DNA from: Prochlorococcus sp. AG-418-F16
GTDB taxonomy: Bacteria > Cyanobacteriota > Cyanobacteriia > PCC-6307 > Cyanobiaceae
DNA length: 40,252 bases
Direction of reading: 5' to 3'
Assembly (NCBI GenBank): GCA_003214235.1
Contig: QCLW01000008.1
Location: forward strand, 1-40,252
The translations under genes were made by a program, and so were the position numbers. The notes under the pieces were generated by a model, which saw only the letters and a list, made by a program, of their open reading frames with translations, did not search any database and was not told the origin of the DNA. Shown in pieces: positions 25,464 to 36,772 of this stretch. The first letter of the stretch is position 1. Every line of letters starts with the position of its first letter.

Positions 25464-26234
25464 TCAATAATTTGAAATTTCTTCAATTGCTCTTATAGCA
25501 GCTGCTGCTGCTTCTTCTACATCCCCTTCTTTCCCAGCAAGAGTTAACCTACCAAAAGCTCCAACTGCTTTAACATCAACAACGGTTATATTAGATGCTT
25601 TTTCAGCTTCATTTGCTGCTTTTAAAACATAACCAGCTGGTTCGGTTTCTAATATGAACATGCTCATTCCAGATTGAATCATTGATCCACTTCTGTTTTG
25701 TCTATTTATTAAAACGGCATGATCTGGAGTAATAGCTCGAATAACTTCAGTCCAACTTGTTGAAGGTTTTGTTCTTTTTCGAACTTCACTTCCAATAGCA
25801 TCAAGAACAACATCTCCAGAATGTAAAACTGTACTTTGATCTTTATGGTAAAGAGCAAGAGATCCAAATGCTCTTTCAACAATCATCTGACCAAGTCTTA
25901 CATTACTTGCTTTTAATGCAATATCAGTGACTCTATGAACGGCCATCCCAGGAGAAACTTCCATCCAAAGACATGAATCACCTGGAATAGGTAAAAAACC
26001 TCTACTAACAGTTCCCATGTATGCAGCTAATTGAGGTTGCAGAGAATCTAAAAAAACATATGTTCTCAACTCAATTTGCTCAACTTGACTGGCTTGTCTG
26101 GATACTAAAGACTTTTCTGAATCAGTAGTAATAAAACAGCTAGCACCACTGGCCTGAGATTGCACCTCAGATCCTGTGACAAGAGAACTCGATCTTTTCC
26201 GTTCCCCTCTGTTAAAGCTAGAAGTTGGTTCCAT
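25464..26234 (-). CDS. csoS1D: Tandem-domain carboxysome shell protein CsoS1D
   Basis: A 256-residue protein with two fused bacterial-microcompartment domains (about 55-150 and 160-254) after a disordered S/R/T-rich N-terminus of about 50 residues. Family members form stacked pseudo-hexamers whose large central pore can open or close; the gating pair is E120 and R121 here. It is thought to pass larger metabolites such as RuBP across the shell. It sits upstream of the main operon, separated from it by rdgB, so it probably has its own promoter. It is divergent from 26332 with 97 bp between starts. Confidence 0.95.
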   Translation of the reverse strand: MEPTSSFNRGERKRSSSLVTGSEVQSQASGASCFITTDSEKSLVSRQASQVEQIELRTYVFLDSLQPQLAAYMGTVSRGFLPIPGDSCLWMEVSPGMAVHRVTDIALKASNVRLGQMIVERAFGSLALYHKDQSTVLHSGDVVLDAIGSEVRKRTKPSTSWTEVIRAITPDHAVLINRQNRSGSMIQSGMSMFILETEPAGYVLKAANEAEKASNITVVDVKAVGAFGRLTLAGKEGDVEEAAAAAIRAIEEISNY

Positions 26235-26331
26235 TCACGCGACTATAACGGATAATGGTTCATTTTTTCTATTAAATTTACTTGCATGCTTCCCACAAAA
26301 CGATAACTTCAAGTTAAAGATATGCATTTTT

Positions 26332-26700
26332 ATGGGAACATCTCAAAAAAAAGAACCAAATGTTTCTGGTATTGAAAAAGAATTAACTCCTGATCAAACT
26401 CTTGGATTAGTAAGCTTAAGCTTGATGCAAAAACTATCTCAGAAAGACCCATCTTTTAGCTGGTTAGAAGAAGATAAAATAGAGAAAGTAAATCTTAAGA
26501 ACCTTAGAGATAGATTGGAATTAACGCAATTAGCTATTAATACCGGAGCACCCTTAACGACTTCAGAAGTTACAGCTTTAATTGGAGCAAAGCCAGGGAA
26601 ATCTAAGTTAGAAAGAGCAGGATTAGTAGCTACGAAAATAGCCAGAAATGTATGGAGGATTTCAAAAACAAGTCAAGGGAATTCCTTCTACAGAAATTAA
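26332..26700 (+). CDS. Conserved small protein with HTH-like C-terminus
   Basis: A 122-residue protein that I do not recognise by name. The frame is open from 26176, but that part overlaps csoS1D and has no good start, so I use the ATG at 26332. Residues about 17-37 form a helix, and LKNLRDRLELTQLAIN is another. Residues 73-110 (APLTTSEVTALIGAKPGKSK, then a helix VATKIARNVWRI) look like a winged-helix or HTH-like unit with a basic turn. It lies between the carboxysome cluster and chlN, divergent from csoS1D and co-directional with chlN 157 bp further on. A regulator for either block is possible, but unproven. Confidence 0.75.
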   Translation: MGTSQKKEPNVSGIEKELTPDQTLGLVSLSLMQKLSQKDPSFSWLEEDKIEKVNLKNLRDRLELTQLAINTGAPLTTSEVTALIGAKPGKSKLERAGLVATKIARNVWRISKTSQGNSFYRN

Positions 26701-26848
26701 AAACACCCGTAAAAAATCTATTTAATAATTCTCATTTAAGTATTTAAACATTCATATAAGTTTTTTAAATGTGTGCATTTTGTAAGAGAACTTATTAATT
26801 ACTTCCTTAAATTAAAAAGTTTATGCAAGCTTAAAGGATAAGCTCTAA

Positions 26849-28114
<1,266 letters not shown>

Positions 28115-28117
28115 ATT

Positions 28118-29698
28118 ATGGAATTAACTCTTTGGACATATGAAGGCCCTCCACATGTAGGTGCAATGAGAGTGGCTTCATCAATGAAAGACATTCATTA
28201 CGTACTTCATGCTCCTCAAGGAGATACTTATGCAGATCTCCTTTTTACAATGATTGAGAGAAGAGGTCAGAGACCTCCTGTAACTTATACAACGTTTCAA
28301 GCTAGAGATTTAGGAGGAGATACAGCCGAATTGGTTAAAAGGAATATTACTGAGGCAGTTGAAAGATTTAAACCAAAAACCCTTTTAGTAGGAGAAAGTT
28401 GTACTGCTGAACTAATACAAGATCAGCCAGGTGCTCTTGCTAAGGGTATGGGTTTTGATATTCCAATTGTTAACCTTGAACTTCCTGCTTACAGCAAAAA
28501 AGAAAACTGGGGAGCTTCAGAAACCTTTTATCAACTAATTAGAACTCTATTAAAAGATAAGGTAAATGAAATTGATAAAATCAACCCTCAAAGATGGAAG
28601 TCTTTAGGTCGAAGACCTAAAGTTAATATATTAGGCCCAACATTATTAGGATTTAGATGCAGAGATGATGTAATCGAGATACAACGTATACTTTCAGAGC
28701 AAGGTATTGATACTAATGTTGTTGCCCCGCTTGGTTCAAGCCCAGAAGATATTGAGAGATTAACTGATGCTGATATTAATGTTTGCCTATATCATGAGAT
28801 TGCTGAGATTTCTTGTGAATGGCTGAAGCGTAATTGCGGAATGGAATATACCACTACTATTCCAATTGGTATAAAAAATACGATTAAATTTATTCATGAA
28901 ATTCATGAAAAGCTTGACCTCCCTTTAACGAATAAAGGAGAACTAGAGCACAAGTCAAAACTTCCATGGTATTCAAAGTCAGTTGATTCTAATTATTTGA
29001 CGGGGAAAAGGGTTTTTATATTTGGTGACGGTACTCATGCTATCGCAGCGGCCAAAATTGCCAAAGATGAATTAGGCTTTGAAGTCGTAGGCCTAGGAAC
29101 TTACAGCAGAGAAATGGCAAGACAAGTAAGAGCTGTAGCTAAGGATTTAAATATAGAAGCACTAATAACTAATAGCTACCTAGAAGTTGAAGATGCCATG
29201 AAAAAAGCATCACCTGAATTAGTTTTAGGGACTCAAATGGAAAGGCATAGCGCAAAAAGACTTGGTATTCCATGTGCAGTGATAAGTACCCCAATGCATG
29301 TCCAGGATGTTCCAGCTAGATATAGTCCTCAAATGGGATGGGAAGGAGCAAATGTGATTTTTGACGACTGGGTTCATCCTCTAATGATGGGATTAGAAGA
29401 GCATCTTATTGATATGTTCAAACATGATTTTGAGTTTGTTGACGGTCATCAAAGTCATCTAGGACATACTGCGACAAATGCTCCTGATAATAAAGAAACT
29501 AAGCACGAGCAAAGTAATATAAGTATTAAAGAAGAAAAAAGTATTCTTTGGACAGAATCTGGAAAAGCAGAGCTTACAAAAGTACCATTTTTTGTGAGAG
29601 GTAAAGTTAAATCAAATACAGAAAAATATGCTCTCTCAAAAGGTCTTCCTGAAATTAATGATGAGACCCTCTACGACGCAAAAGCATTTTTTGGCTAA
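28118..29698 (+). CDS. chlB: Light-independent protochlorophyllide reductase subunit B
   Basis: The 526-residue beta-type partner of ChlN. D36 in [10 protein letters not shown] is the aspartate that completes the [4Fe-4S] cluster. The C-terminal domain (about 430-526) is separated from the core by a polar linker. Related to the NifK-type nitrogenase component. It begins 3 bp after chlN and is separated from chlL by 192 bp that contain a 7-bp hairpin and an orphan ribosome-binding-like sequence. Confidence 0.98.
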   Translation: MELTLWTYEGPPHVGAMRVASSMKDIHYVLHAPQGDTYADLLFTMIERRGQRPPVTYTTFQARDLGGDTAELVKRNITEAVERFKPKTLLVGESCTAELIQDQPGALAKGMGFDIPIVNLELPAYSKKENWGASETFYQLIRTLLKDKVNEIDKINPQRWKSLGRRPKVNILGPTLLGFRCRDDVIEIQRILSEQGIDTNVVAPLGSSPEDIERLTDADINVCLYHEIAEISCEWLKRNCGMEYTTTIPIGIKNTIKFIHEIHEKLDLPLTNKGELEHKSKLPWYSKSVDSNYLTGKRVFIFGDGTHAIAAAKIAKDELGFEVVGLGTYSREMARQVRAVAKDLNIEALITNSYLEVEDAMKKASPELVLGTQMERHSAKRLGIPCAVISTPMHVQDVPARYSPQMGWEGANVIFDDWVHPLMMGLEEHLIDMFKHDFEFVDGHQSHLGHTATNAPDNKETKHEQSNISIKEEKSILWTESGKAELTKVPFFVRGKVKSNTEKYALSKGLPEINDETLYDAKAFFG

Positions 29699-29724
29699 TT
29701 ATTACAAATAAAATATTATTTAGG

Positions 29725-29744
29725 CATGAGTATTTTCACTCATG
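29725..29744 (+). other. Stem-loop after chlB
   Basis: CATGAGT (29725-29731) pairs perfectly with ACTCATG (29738-29744) across a 6-base loop, 26 bases after the chlB stop. No T-run follows directly, so it looks more like a stabilising or processing hairpin than a terminator. Confidence 0.5.
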
Positions 29745-29890
29745 AAGCAAATAAAAAAGTCTAGAATATTTAGTTATAAACATATATCTTGTATCTTTAA
29801 TCTTAATAAATAACTATTTGTTGAGAAATACATTCTAGGAGGCATATACCTGCAAGAATATAAGTATTAACGTGTAAATTCCAGCTTTAA

Positions 29891-30778
<888 letters not shown>

Positions 30779-30784
30779 TTTTAA

Positions 30785-31789
30785 TTAATCTAATCCAACC
30801 AATTGTTTTGTTAGATCATAAGTTTGTTTAGAGGTCTTCGTATCAATTATTCTTTTTGACAACTTTTGAGAAAAAGCTTTTCTGCCAGTTTTTTGACGAT
30901 TTCCCCAGCTCCAATGGACTGATGGTTTAGCAAATTCTTTATAGGTTGCAACTTGAGCAACCCTCTCTCCGGCCAATCTTTGAGAGACATATCCTCTTGT
31001 TATGAATTTTTGAAATATCGGAAAAAGAACTCTAAATATCCAAGGTGTATCTCTAAAAAGTTTAGTGTCAGCAACACATCCAGGATATAGAGAATTAATA
31101 ATAATTTTCTCAGTAGGATATCTTTTTGATAATTCCTGAACGGTCACCATATTGCAAAGTTTACTATCCTTATAAGCCTTACCAGGTTTGAATCTCTTTC
31201 CATTCGCCATACTTATTGGAGATAAAAAACCATTTTTAAATCCAGATAAATCTCCTAGATCCGCTGGAGCAGGGATGGGAATTCTCCCTCCAAGTTCTGA
31301 ATAATTAGCTGTTACAGTTCCTAATATTGTAATTCTTGGTTTGAATACAGTAGATTTACCATTTAAAAAAATTTCTCTTTCCGAAGATAAGATATTTTCC
31401 ATAAGCAGGTTTATCATAAGAAAATGCCCAAAATGATTAACTGCCATAGAATTTTCAAAACCCTGAGGAGATCTTTCGGGTCTTTTTAGTCTTGGCTTAT
31501 AAACTGCTGCATTACATATAAGAGAATTTATTGGATTTTCAAATCTATCCAATATCTCATCGCAACCTTTTCTTACATCTTCCAAATTGGAAAGGTCTAT
31601 TTCTATAAAGTGAACATTTTTAATTTCGTCTTTTGATAAGAATTCCTCAGCTATTGTTATAGCTCTTTTATTTGATCGATTAACAGCTATGACTTCCCAC
31701 CCAAATCTTAATAAAGGTTTTAGAGTATTTAATCCAACTCCTGAGGTGGTTCCTGTGATTAGGACTATTCCCTTAATGTTTTTGCCCAC
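30785..31789 (-). CDS. por: Light-dependent protochlorophyllide reductase
   Basis: A 334-residue short-chain dehydrogenase that reduces protochlorophyllide with light and NADPH. NADPH binds at TGTTSGVG (12-19), and the catalytic pair Y206 and K210 is in AYKDSK. The LPOR-specific insertion near 180-200 and the long C-terminal region (about 280-334) are present. It is convergent with chlL, with only 6 bp between stops. Both the light and the dark route to chlorophyllide are therefore encoded side by side. Confidence 0.96.
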   Translation of the reverse strand: MGKNIKGIVLITGTTSGVGLNTLKPLLRFGWEVIAVNRSNKRAITIAEEFLSKDEIKNVHFIEIDLSNLEDVRKGCDEILDRFENPINSLICNAAVYKPRLKRPERSPQGFENSMAVNHFGHFLMINLLMENILSSEREIFLNGKSTVFKPRITILGTVTANYSELGGRIPIPAPADLGDLSGFKNGFLSPISMANGKRFKPGKAYKDSKLCNMVTVQELSKRYPTEKIIINSLYPGCVADTKLFRDTPWIFRVLFPIFQKFITRGYVSQRLAGERVAQVATYKEFAKPSVHWSWGNRQKTGRKAFSQKLSKRIIDTKTSKQTYDLTKQLVGLD

Positions 31790-31843
31790 TGAAAAAAATT
31801 TAATAGAAGAATAACAAGTAAGATCGGTTTTAGATCATACTTA

Positions 31844-32191
31844 TCATCGCCATATTACTCTGATAATGTCCCTAGAAATTATTTGATCTTGATCCTTCAT
31901 AAATCTTTGCTCACCTTCAGAAGAAAATAAATCATCAAACCTACTTGTCAAGACATTAAATCGATATTTTTCGTATAAAAACGAGTCTTGTATTTCCCTT
32001 AATCTGGTTAATCTAACTTTTGAACTATAGCCAAGTTTAATCAAACTTATTATTGCTAAAACGGAAAAACAAATTTTTATGATTAAAAAAACTAAAGATA
32101 CAGAATTTTCATTTTTCTGTTGTTTCTTTTTAAATAAAGAATCTAGATGTTTTTTGTAAAAAATACTATTTTTATAAAAAATTTTTGACAA
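31844..32191 (-). CDS. Small single-pass membrane protein, unknown function
   Basis: A 115-residue protein that I do not recognise. A basic N-terminal 30 residues precede one transmembrane segment, about 33-55 (SLVFLIIKICFSVLAIISLI). A polar, helix-forming C-terminal part follows (LTRLREIQDSFLYEKYRFNV, possibly a short coiled coil). The layout, a short basic cytosolic tail, one helix and a coiled segment outside, is reminiscent of small division proteins such as FtsL, but I have no sequence support for that. It sits between psaM and por on the minus strand; the 85-bp gap to psaM is AT-rich. Confidence 0.6.
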   Translation of the reverse strand: MSKIFYKNSIFYKKHLDSLFKKKQQKNENSVSLVFLIIKICFSVLAIISLIKLGYSSKVRLTRLREIQDSFLYEKYRFNVLTSRFDDLFSSEGEQRFMKDQDQIISRDIIRVIWR

Positions 32192-32276
32192 ATTTAATAA
32201 TTGGTATTTTTTTTTGAATAAATTAATTTAGTCTTACTATATTTATAACTTAAAAATATATATTTTCTAATAGATT

Positions 32277-32381
32277 TTAGTTTCTACCTAAACTAATTCC
32301 TAGCCTTAGTGCTAATACTCCTGCATGCATAACAACGATGAGGCTTAGTGCAATTAAATTTATTGTTTGAGTTGGCTCCAT
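32277..32381 (-). CDS. psaM: Photosystem I reaction centre subunit XII
   Basis: A 34-residue protein with a single transmembrane helix. The translation begins [17 protein letters not shown] and ends with [12 protein letters not shown] before TAA, which matches PsaM. In cyanobacteria PsaM is a small subunit that helps trimer formation or stability of photosystem I in the thylakoid. It is too short for most ORF thresholds but is in frame, and a 6-bp hairpin (32407-32424) lies in its upstream region. It fits the nearby chlorophyll synthesis genes. Confidence 0.93.
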   Translation of the reverse strand: MEPTQTINLIALSLIVVMHAGVLALRLGISLGRN

Positions 32382-32406
32382 GTTAAAAAGAAATATTTCC
32401 TATATT

Positions 32407-32424
32407 CTCCACCTAAAAGTGGGG
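32407..32424 (-). other. Hairpin upstream of psaM
   Basis: CTCCAC (32407-32412) pairs with GTGGGG (32419-32424), with one G-U pair and a 6-base loop. It is 26 bases upstream of the psaM start codon and may lie in its 5' untranslated region. Confidence 0.4.
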
Positions 32425-32519
32425 ATTTGACACACTATTACAAAATGATGTTACGTAATTAATAAATTGAAAGAAAAAATTTATGGAAAATTATTATAAA
32501 TAGACATACTAGGTTAATT

Positions 32520-33215
32520 TTGAGTATAGAAAATCAAGCTTTAATTTTTTCTACAAATAATCTACCTGGATTTGAACAAATGGCTTTGGATTTAAATTCT
32601 TTAAATCGGACAATTTCGAATCCAGAAATAATACTCACATTGAGATTCTACTATTGGACTGGGGATTGGCTTTCAATTGGCTATCACCAAAGGGAAATTC
32701 CTCCTCATTGGGAAAAATTACTATCCAATGGGGAAATTAACATTGTAAGACGTCCCTCAGGAGGAGGAGCTGTTTTGCATTCAGGGGGAATAACATATGC
32801 ATTAACATTAAAAAAAACTTACTATAAAATTCTAAGTTATGAAATGGTTAATAATTGGTTAACTAAAAGTTTTAGAGAATTAGGTCTAAACTTAAAACAT
32901 GGCACTTTACAAAAGTCCCCAATAAAAAATAATTGTTTTGGGACTTCATTAATTTCTGATTTGGTTGATGAGGATGGTTTCAAAAGGATTGGAAGTGCAC
33001 AATATCGTAAAAAAGGAGCATTCCTTCAACATGGAGAGATTCAAATAAATCCCTCAAAAGATTTATGGTTCAAATTATTTAAAGAAGAAGCTCCCCCGAG
33101 AATAAATCTGAATCTCAATAATGATGAAATAGTTGAACATTTAAAAAATTCATTTCTAGAGAATAAATCAGATCTAAGGATCAAAAATGTTGATATAGAT
33201 AATCAAAGATATTAA
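32520..33215 (+). CDS. Lipoate/biotin ligase-like protein (LplA family)
   Basis: A 231-residue member of the biotin/lipoate protein ligase family. The conserved lipoate-binding R-R-P-S-G-G-G-A-V-L-H segment is clear, and the substrate-lysine region IGSAQYRKKGAFLQHGEI (with the K of RKKGAF as the ligase-type lysine) follows. The start is TTG at 32520: the nearby ATG at 32483 is out of frame. Whether it is a true lipoate ligase, an octanoyltransferase or an inactive homologue is unclear. It ends 19 bp from the convergent protease stop. Confidence 0.8.
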   Translation: MSIENQALIFSTNNLPGFEQMALDLNSLNRTISNPEIILTLRFYYWTGDWLSIGYHQREIPPHWEKLLSNGEINIVRRPSGGGAVLHSGGITYALTLKKTYYKILSYEMVNNWLTKSFRELGLNLKHGTLQKSPIKNNCFGTSLISDLVDEDGFKRIGSAQYRKKGAFLQHGEIQINPSKDLWFKLFKEEAPPRINLNLNNDEIVEHLKNSFLENKSDLRIKNVDIDNQRY

Positions 33216-33234
33216 AAATTTTTGTTAACAGGAA

Positions 33235-34461
33235 TTATTCAAGATCTTCTTTCTTCTTCATAGAATTAACTATTCTTAGTAATTCAATTCCCAAAGGATA
33301 CTGATTTTTATTACTTAATTTATTTACAATCTCTGAAGGCAAATTAAAACCTAATTTATTAAATATAAAGTGTCCAATTTTTGGCCTATCAATTATCCCC
33401 AAAGGAATATCTGCAGCATTAAGTACCAATAGAATACCTTCACTTGTTTCTTCAATTCTTTCAATAGTTTTCCACAATTTATTATCACTATATACACTGG
33501 TAAAACTTTTTATTGGTTTCTTAAAGTCTCCAACATAGGTCCGGTCCCATTTTTTTATGGAGACGGCTTTTAAGATATTCTCATCAATAAATCCTGTCCA
33601 TCTACCATTATTTGTAATAAACAAATATTTATCTACTGGATCCTTTTTATTCTTTACTAATTTATTAAATTTTGAAAAATTAGAATCGAATTCAATTTTT
33701 CTCAATGGCTTTAATTTCAGCTCAGAAACTTTACTAAATTTAAGTATGTTTTCTATTTTGAAAAATTGACTTTCTGATTTTGAAGAATTAATTCCAAGCA
33801 AACCTAAAAAAGAAAGAATAAAACCATAGTAAAAGTTAAATCTAAATAAAAAAATTATGCCAAATAATAAAACTAAAATAGACAGAAATAAATTTACTTT
33901 ATTTAGGAAATTTCTTCCTTTATTTTTACTCCCTGAAAAATACCAAATTATACTTTTTAATAAATTCCCTCCATCTAGAGAACCTGCAGGAATTAAATTT
34001 AAGAAACCTAGGACTAAATTTAATATGCCTACTCTATAAATTATATTGATAGCTATTAGTTCTTGAGATGCACTGTAATTACTTATTAAAAGTAGAATTG
34101 TTGCTGTAGCAAAACACAATAGAGGTCTAACAATTGCGATTTTTATATTACCTAAGGCAGTTTGACAATACTTATCTATTTGTAAAATTGCGCCAAGAAA
34201 ATAAAAAGTAATTTTTCTTATTTTTACACCCTGATTTAGGGAAACAAATGTATGAAAAACCTCATGAGAAATAATTGATGATAATAAGAAAAAAGAAGTT
34301 AAAAATCCTATTATCCAGGCTTCTTGATTGTTGTAGATATCACCAGAGGTTAAATTAACCTGATTACTAATACTCCATGAGAATAAAAAGAGAATCGCGA
34401 ACCAATAAGGATGAATTTTAAAGGGAATTCCCCATATTTTAAAAACTTGCCAACTTCTCAA
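33235..34461 (-). CDS. Site-2-protease family membrane metalloprotease
   Basis: A 408-residue M50-family protease. The zinc motif is HEVFH (66-70) in a transmembrane helix, and the second metal motif is NLIPAGSLDGG with D163. About six transmembrane segments fill 15-230. The soluble C-terminal ~180 residues resemble the regulatory CBS-like part of cyanobacterial and plant S2P proteins, though I see only weak motif agreement. It may release membrane-bound regulators by intramembrane cleavage. The substrate is unknown. Confidence 0.85.
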   Translation of the reverse strand: MRSWQVFKIWGIPFKIHPYWFAILFLFSWSISNQVNLTSGDIYNNQEAWIIGFLTSFFLLSSIISHEVFHTFVSLNQGVKIRKITFYFLGAILQIDKYCQTALGNIKIAIVRPLLCFATATILLLISNYSASQELIAINIIYRVGILNLVLGFLNLIPAGSLDGGNLLKSIIWYFSGSKNKGRNFLNKVNLFLSILVLLFGIIFLFRFNFYYGFILSFLGLLGINSSKSESQFFKIENILKFSKVSELKLKPLRKIEFDSNFSKFNKLVKNKKDPVDKYLFITNNGRWTGFIDENILKAVSIKKWDRTYVGDFKKPIKSFTSVYSDNKLWKTIERIEETSEGILLVLNAADIPLGIIDRPKIGHFIFNKLGFNLPSEIVNKLSNKNQYPLGIELLRIVNSMKKKEDLE

Positions 34462-34516
34462 AAATAATCTCCGTTATATTTATCAATAATATTAATTCTA
34501 CATATAGGATAATGAT

Positions 34517-35173
34517 ATGCCCAAGACAAATACTCTAGTTAAAATTTGTGGACTAACTTCCGAAGAGCAAGTCCTTCAAGTAGCCAAATTAGGAGCGCAT
34601 GCTATCGGCATTATTTCAGTTAAAGAATCACCAAGATATATATCAGCTGAAATCAAGAAAAAAATCTTTACATCCTTGGAAAGTTTTTATCCAACAATCG
34701 AGAGGGTATCTGTCGTAAAAAATTGTCCTATTGATTTTATTATTAAAAATTTCTTAGGCAAACCGAGTGAAACTATAATTCAACTACATGGAGATGAAGA
34801 TATTGATTACTGCAAAAAGATTAGGGAAAAGATTCCTAATATTGGCCTGTGGAAGGCTTTCAGAATAAGAACGAAAAAGGACTTGGACAATATAAAACCT
34901 TTTGAAGAATTTGTAGATGCAATACTACTTGATTCTTGGAATAAAGAAACCTATGGAGGTTCAGGGCAAAAAATAAAATCTAATTATCTAAAGAATCTTA
35001 AATTTAACAAACCCTGGTGGTTAGCTGGTGGAATATCAATGGAATGGATTGATGAGATTTTAAATGAAATAAAACCAAATGGGATAGACATTTCTAGCAG
35101 TATTGAAATATCTCCAGGTTTAAAAGACCTCAAAAGAACAGAAGTCTTAATTAATCATTTAAAAAATAATTAG
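34517..35173 (+). CDS. trpF: Phosphoribosylanthranilate isomerase
   Basis: A 218-residue TIM-barrel enzyme that isomerises phosphoribosylanthranilate in tryptophan synthesis. Motifs are KICGLTSEEQ (catalytic Cys), the strand AILLDSWNKETYGGSGQ (catalytic Asp) and PWWLAGGISMEWI near the phosphate site. It is divergent from the protease, 55 bp away, and its stop overlaps the convergent folE stop by 4 bases (shared TTAG). The other trp gene in the window, trpA, is 30 kb away. Confidence 0.96.
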   Translation: MPKTNTLVKICGLTSEEQVLQVAKLGAHAIGIISVKESPRYISAEIKKKIFTSLESFYPTIERVSVVKNCPIDFIIKNFLGKPSETIIQLHGDEDIDYCKKIREKIPNIGLWKAFRIRTKKDLDNIKPFEEFVDAILLDSWNKETYGGSGQKIKSNYLKNLKFNKPWWLAGGISMEWIDEILNEIKPNGIDISSSIEISPGLKDLKRTEVLINHLKNN

Positions 35174-35910
35174 TAATTATTAGTAGCAGATTGCTGTTTT
35201 ACGAGCTCGAAGAATTCTTGTTTTAGACTTAAATCATGTCTAAAATCACCTCTAACTACCGAATTAATCATACTCGTATTTGGTTCTTTAACTCCTCTCC
35301 ATTTCATACAATAGTGTTGAGCCTTAACAATAATACCTAAGCCTTTAGGTTCACATAATTTTTCTATTTCATCTGCAAGTATCATTACAGCTTCTTCTTG
35401 AATATGAGGTCTTGAAAAAACCCAATCAGCAACTCTAGCAAATTTTGAAAGACCTATAACCTTATTTCCTGGTTTAATTCCTATCCAGCACTCTCCTAGA
35501 ATTGGAACTAAATGGTGTGAACATGCAGATCTTACAGTAATAGGTCCAACTGTATAAATCTCATCAAGGTTCTTATCATTTGGAAAACTTGTAACTTTTG
35601 GTTGTTCATGATATCTCCCTTTAAAAACTTCATTTAAATACATCTTTGAGACTCTTTCCGCCGTCTCCTGGGTATTATGGTCATTCTCAACATCTATTAC
35701 GAGAGACTTTAGTAAGTCTTTAACTCTTGAGGCAACTTCTTTTTCTAAGATTTCTAATTCCCCAGGATTTATAAAATCTGCGATATTGTCATTAGCACTA
35801 AATCTTGTCCCAGAATTCTTAATTCTATCTCTGATAATTTCAGAAATTAGTTTATTAGTAATCTGGTCGTCAAAGTTTCTAATATTATCGTTAGGTAATG
35901 TAGATGTCAT
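35170..35910 (-). CDS. folE: GTP cyclohydrolase I
   Basis: A 246-residue decameric enzyme that makes dihydroneopterin triphosphate from GTP, the first step of folate and pterin synthesis. Zinc ligands appear in SACSHHLVPI and AQHYCMKWRG. GTP-binding residues lie in HNTQETAERVSKMY and KVIGLSKFARV. The N-terminal ~60 residues are an extension longer than in E. coli. It is the last gene of this minus-strand region. A TATAGT hexamer lies 69 bases upstream, at 35979-35984. Confidence 0.96.
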   Translation of the reverse strand: MTSTLPNDNIRNFDDQITNKLISEIIRDRIKNSGTRFSANDNIADFINPGELEILEKEVASRVKDLLKSLVIDVENDHNTQETAERVSKMYLNEVFKGRYHEQPKVTSFPNDKNLDEIYTVGPITVRSACSHHLVPILGECWIGIKPGNKVIGLSKFARVADWVFSRPHIQEEAVMILADEIEKLCEPKGLGIIVKAQHYCMKWRGVKEPNTSMINSVVRGDFRHDLSLKQEFFELVKQQSATNNY

Positions 35911-35978
35911 AAAATTCTGAACAGAAAGTTTTAAGCAACTTATTTAAATGTATCTTCTAAAAGCTTAATTGCTCATAC

Positions 35979-35984
35979 ACTATA
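35979..35984 (-). promoter_or_regulatory. Candidate -10 hexamer for folE
   Basis: The hexamer TATAGT lies on the minus strand 69 bases before the folE start, inside the decamer TATAGTGTAT, which also precedes acRAF. No clear -35 element is seen at normal spacing. Confidence 0.3.
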
Positions 35985-36063
35985 TCACATTCTCTTGTGC
36001 AATCGGGTTCGAATAGTCCTAAAAAAAATCACTTTTTAAAGGTTAAAAAGAAAAACAGAAAAT

Positions 36064-36771
36064 TTAAAAAGCCCCTCCAGAAGGCATCAAAGTTAAGTCT
36101 TCGATCAATTGCGATTCCGGTTTCTGAGCCATAAAAAGAATAGTATCTGATACATCGCTAGAGGAGAGCATAGAAGTTCTATCAAAATCAGAATTGATTG
36201 ATTCAGAGTCCCAAAGAGGAGTATTTACTGAACCTAATGTTATTGTGCATGCTCTAATTGAATTAGATCTCTCCTCCTCCCTCAAGCATTTAGTAAACAT
36301 TGATAGTGCAGACTTTGAAATACAATATGCTCCCCATTGGGGGAATGCATTATAAGACGCATGGCTACTAACATTAATAACTAAACCACCATTTTTTCTC
36401 ATTTGAGGAACAATTGAGCTGCAAATTTGAAAAACACTTGTGAGGTTTATTTGTATAGTTTTTTCCCATTGTCCCAAATCCATTTCAACTAATGGGCCAT
36501 TAAACGCAAAGCCTGCATTATTTATTAAGACTGAAGGGCAACCATATTTCTCAATTGCTTCTTTAACACAAGATTCTATTTCTAAAGAATTAGATAAATC
36601 ACATTCAACTAGACTAATTTTTGATTTAGTAGTCAATAGTTCACTCTTTAGTTTCTCCATTAAAGCCATGTTCCTGGAAAGTAAAATTAAATCCCAGCCA
36701 GCATTAGCAAAACTAATTGCAGTAGATCTTCCAATACCTTTCGTAGCACCTGTTATAAAAGCTAGTTTCAA
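36064..36771 (-). CDS. Short-chain dehydrogenase/reductase
   Basis: A FabG-like NADP-dependent oxidoreductase of about 235 residues. The Rossmann motif TGATKGIGRST starts near residue 7, LINNAGFAFNG and VINVSSHASY (catalytic Ser) follow, and the Tyr-Lys pair is in GAYCISKSAL. I use the TTG at 36771, one base after the accA stop, which gives MKLAFITGAT. An ATG at 36813 would overlap accA by 41 bases and add 14 residues. The substrate is unknown. Co-transcription with accA and aar hints at lipid or aldehyde chemistry. Confidence 0.85.
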   Translation of the reverse strand: MKLAFITGATKGIGRSTAISFANAGWDLILLSRNMALMEKLKSELLTTKSKISLVECDLSNSLEIESCVKEAIEKYGCPSVLINNAGFAFNGPLVEMDLGQWEKTIQINLTSVFQICSSIVPQMRKNGGLVINVSSHASYNAFPQWGAYCISKSALSMFTKCLREEERSNSIRACTITLGSVNTPLWDSESINSDFDRTSMLSSSDVSDTILFMAQKPESQLIEDLTLMPSGGAF

Positions 36772-36772
36772 T

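Noticed and set aside
26176-26331. N-terminal extension of the gene at 26332
   Set aside because: It overlaps csoS1D in antisense and reads as non-protein-like; the ATG at 26332 gives a clean start.
36003-36020. T-loop-like GGGTTCGAATAGTCC that might mark a tRNA fragment or attachment site
   Set aside because: The flanking bases cannot form a T-arm stem and there is no tRNA or integrase nearby.
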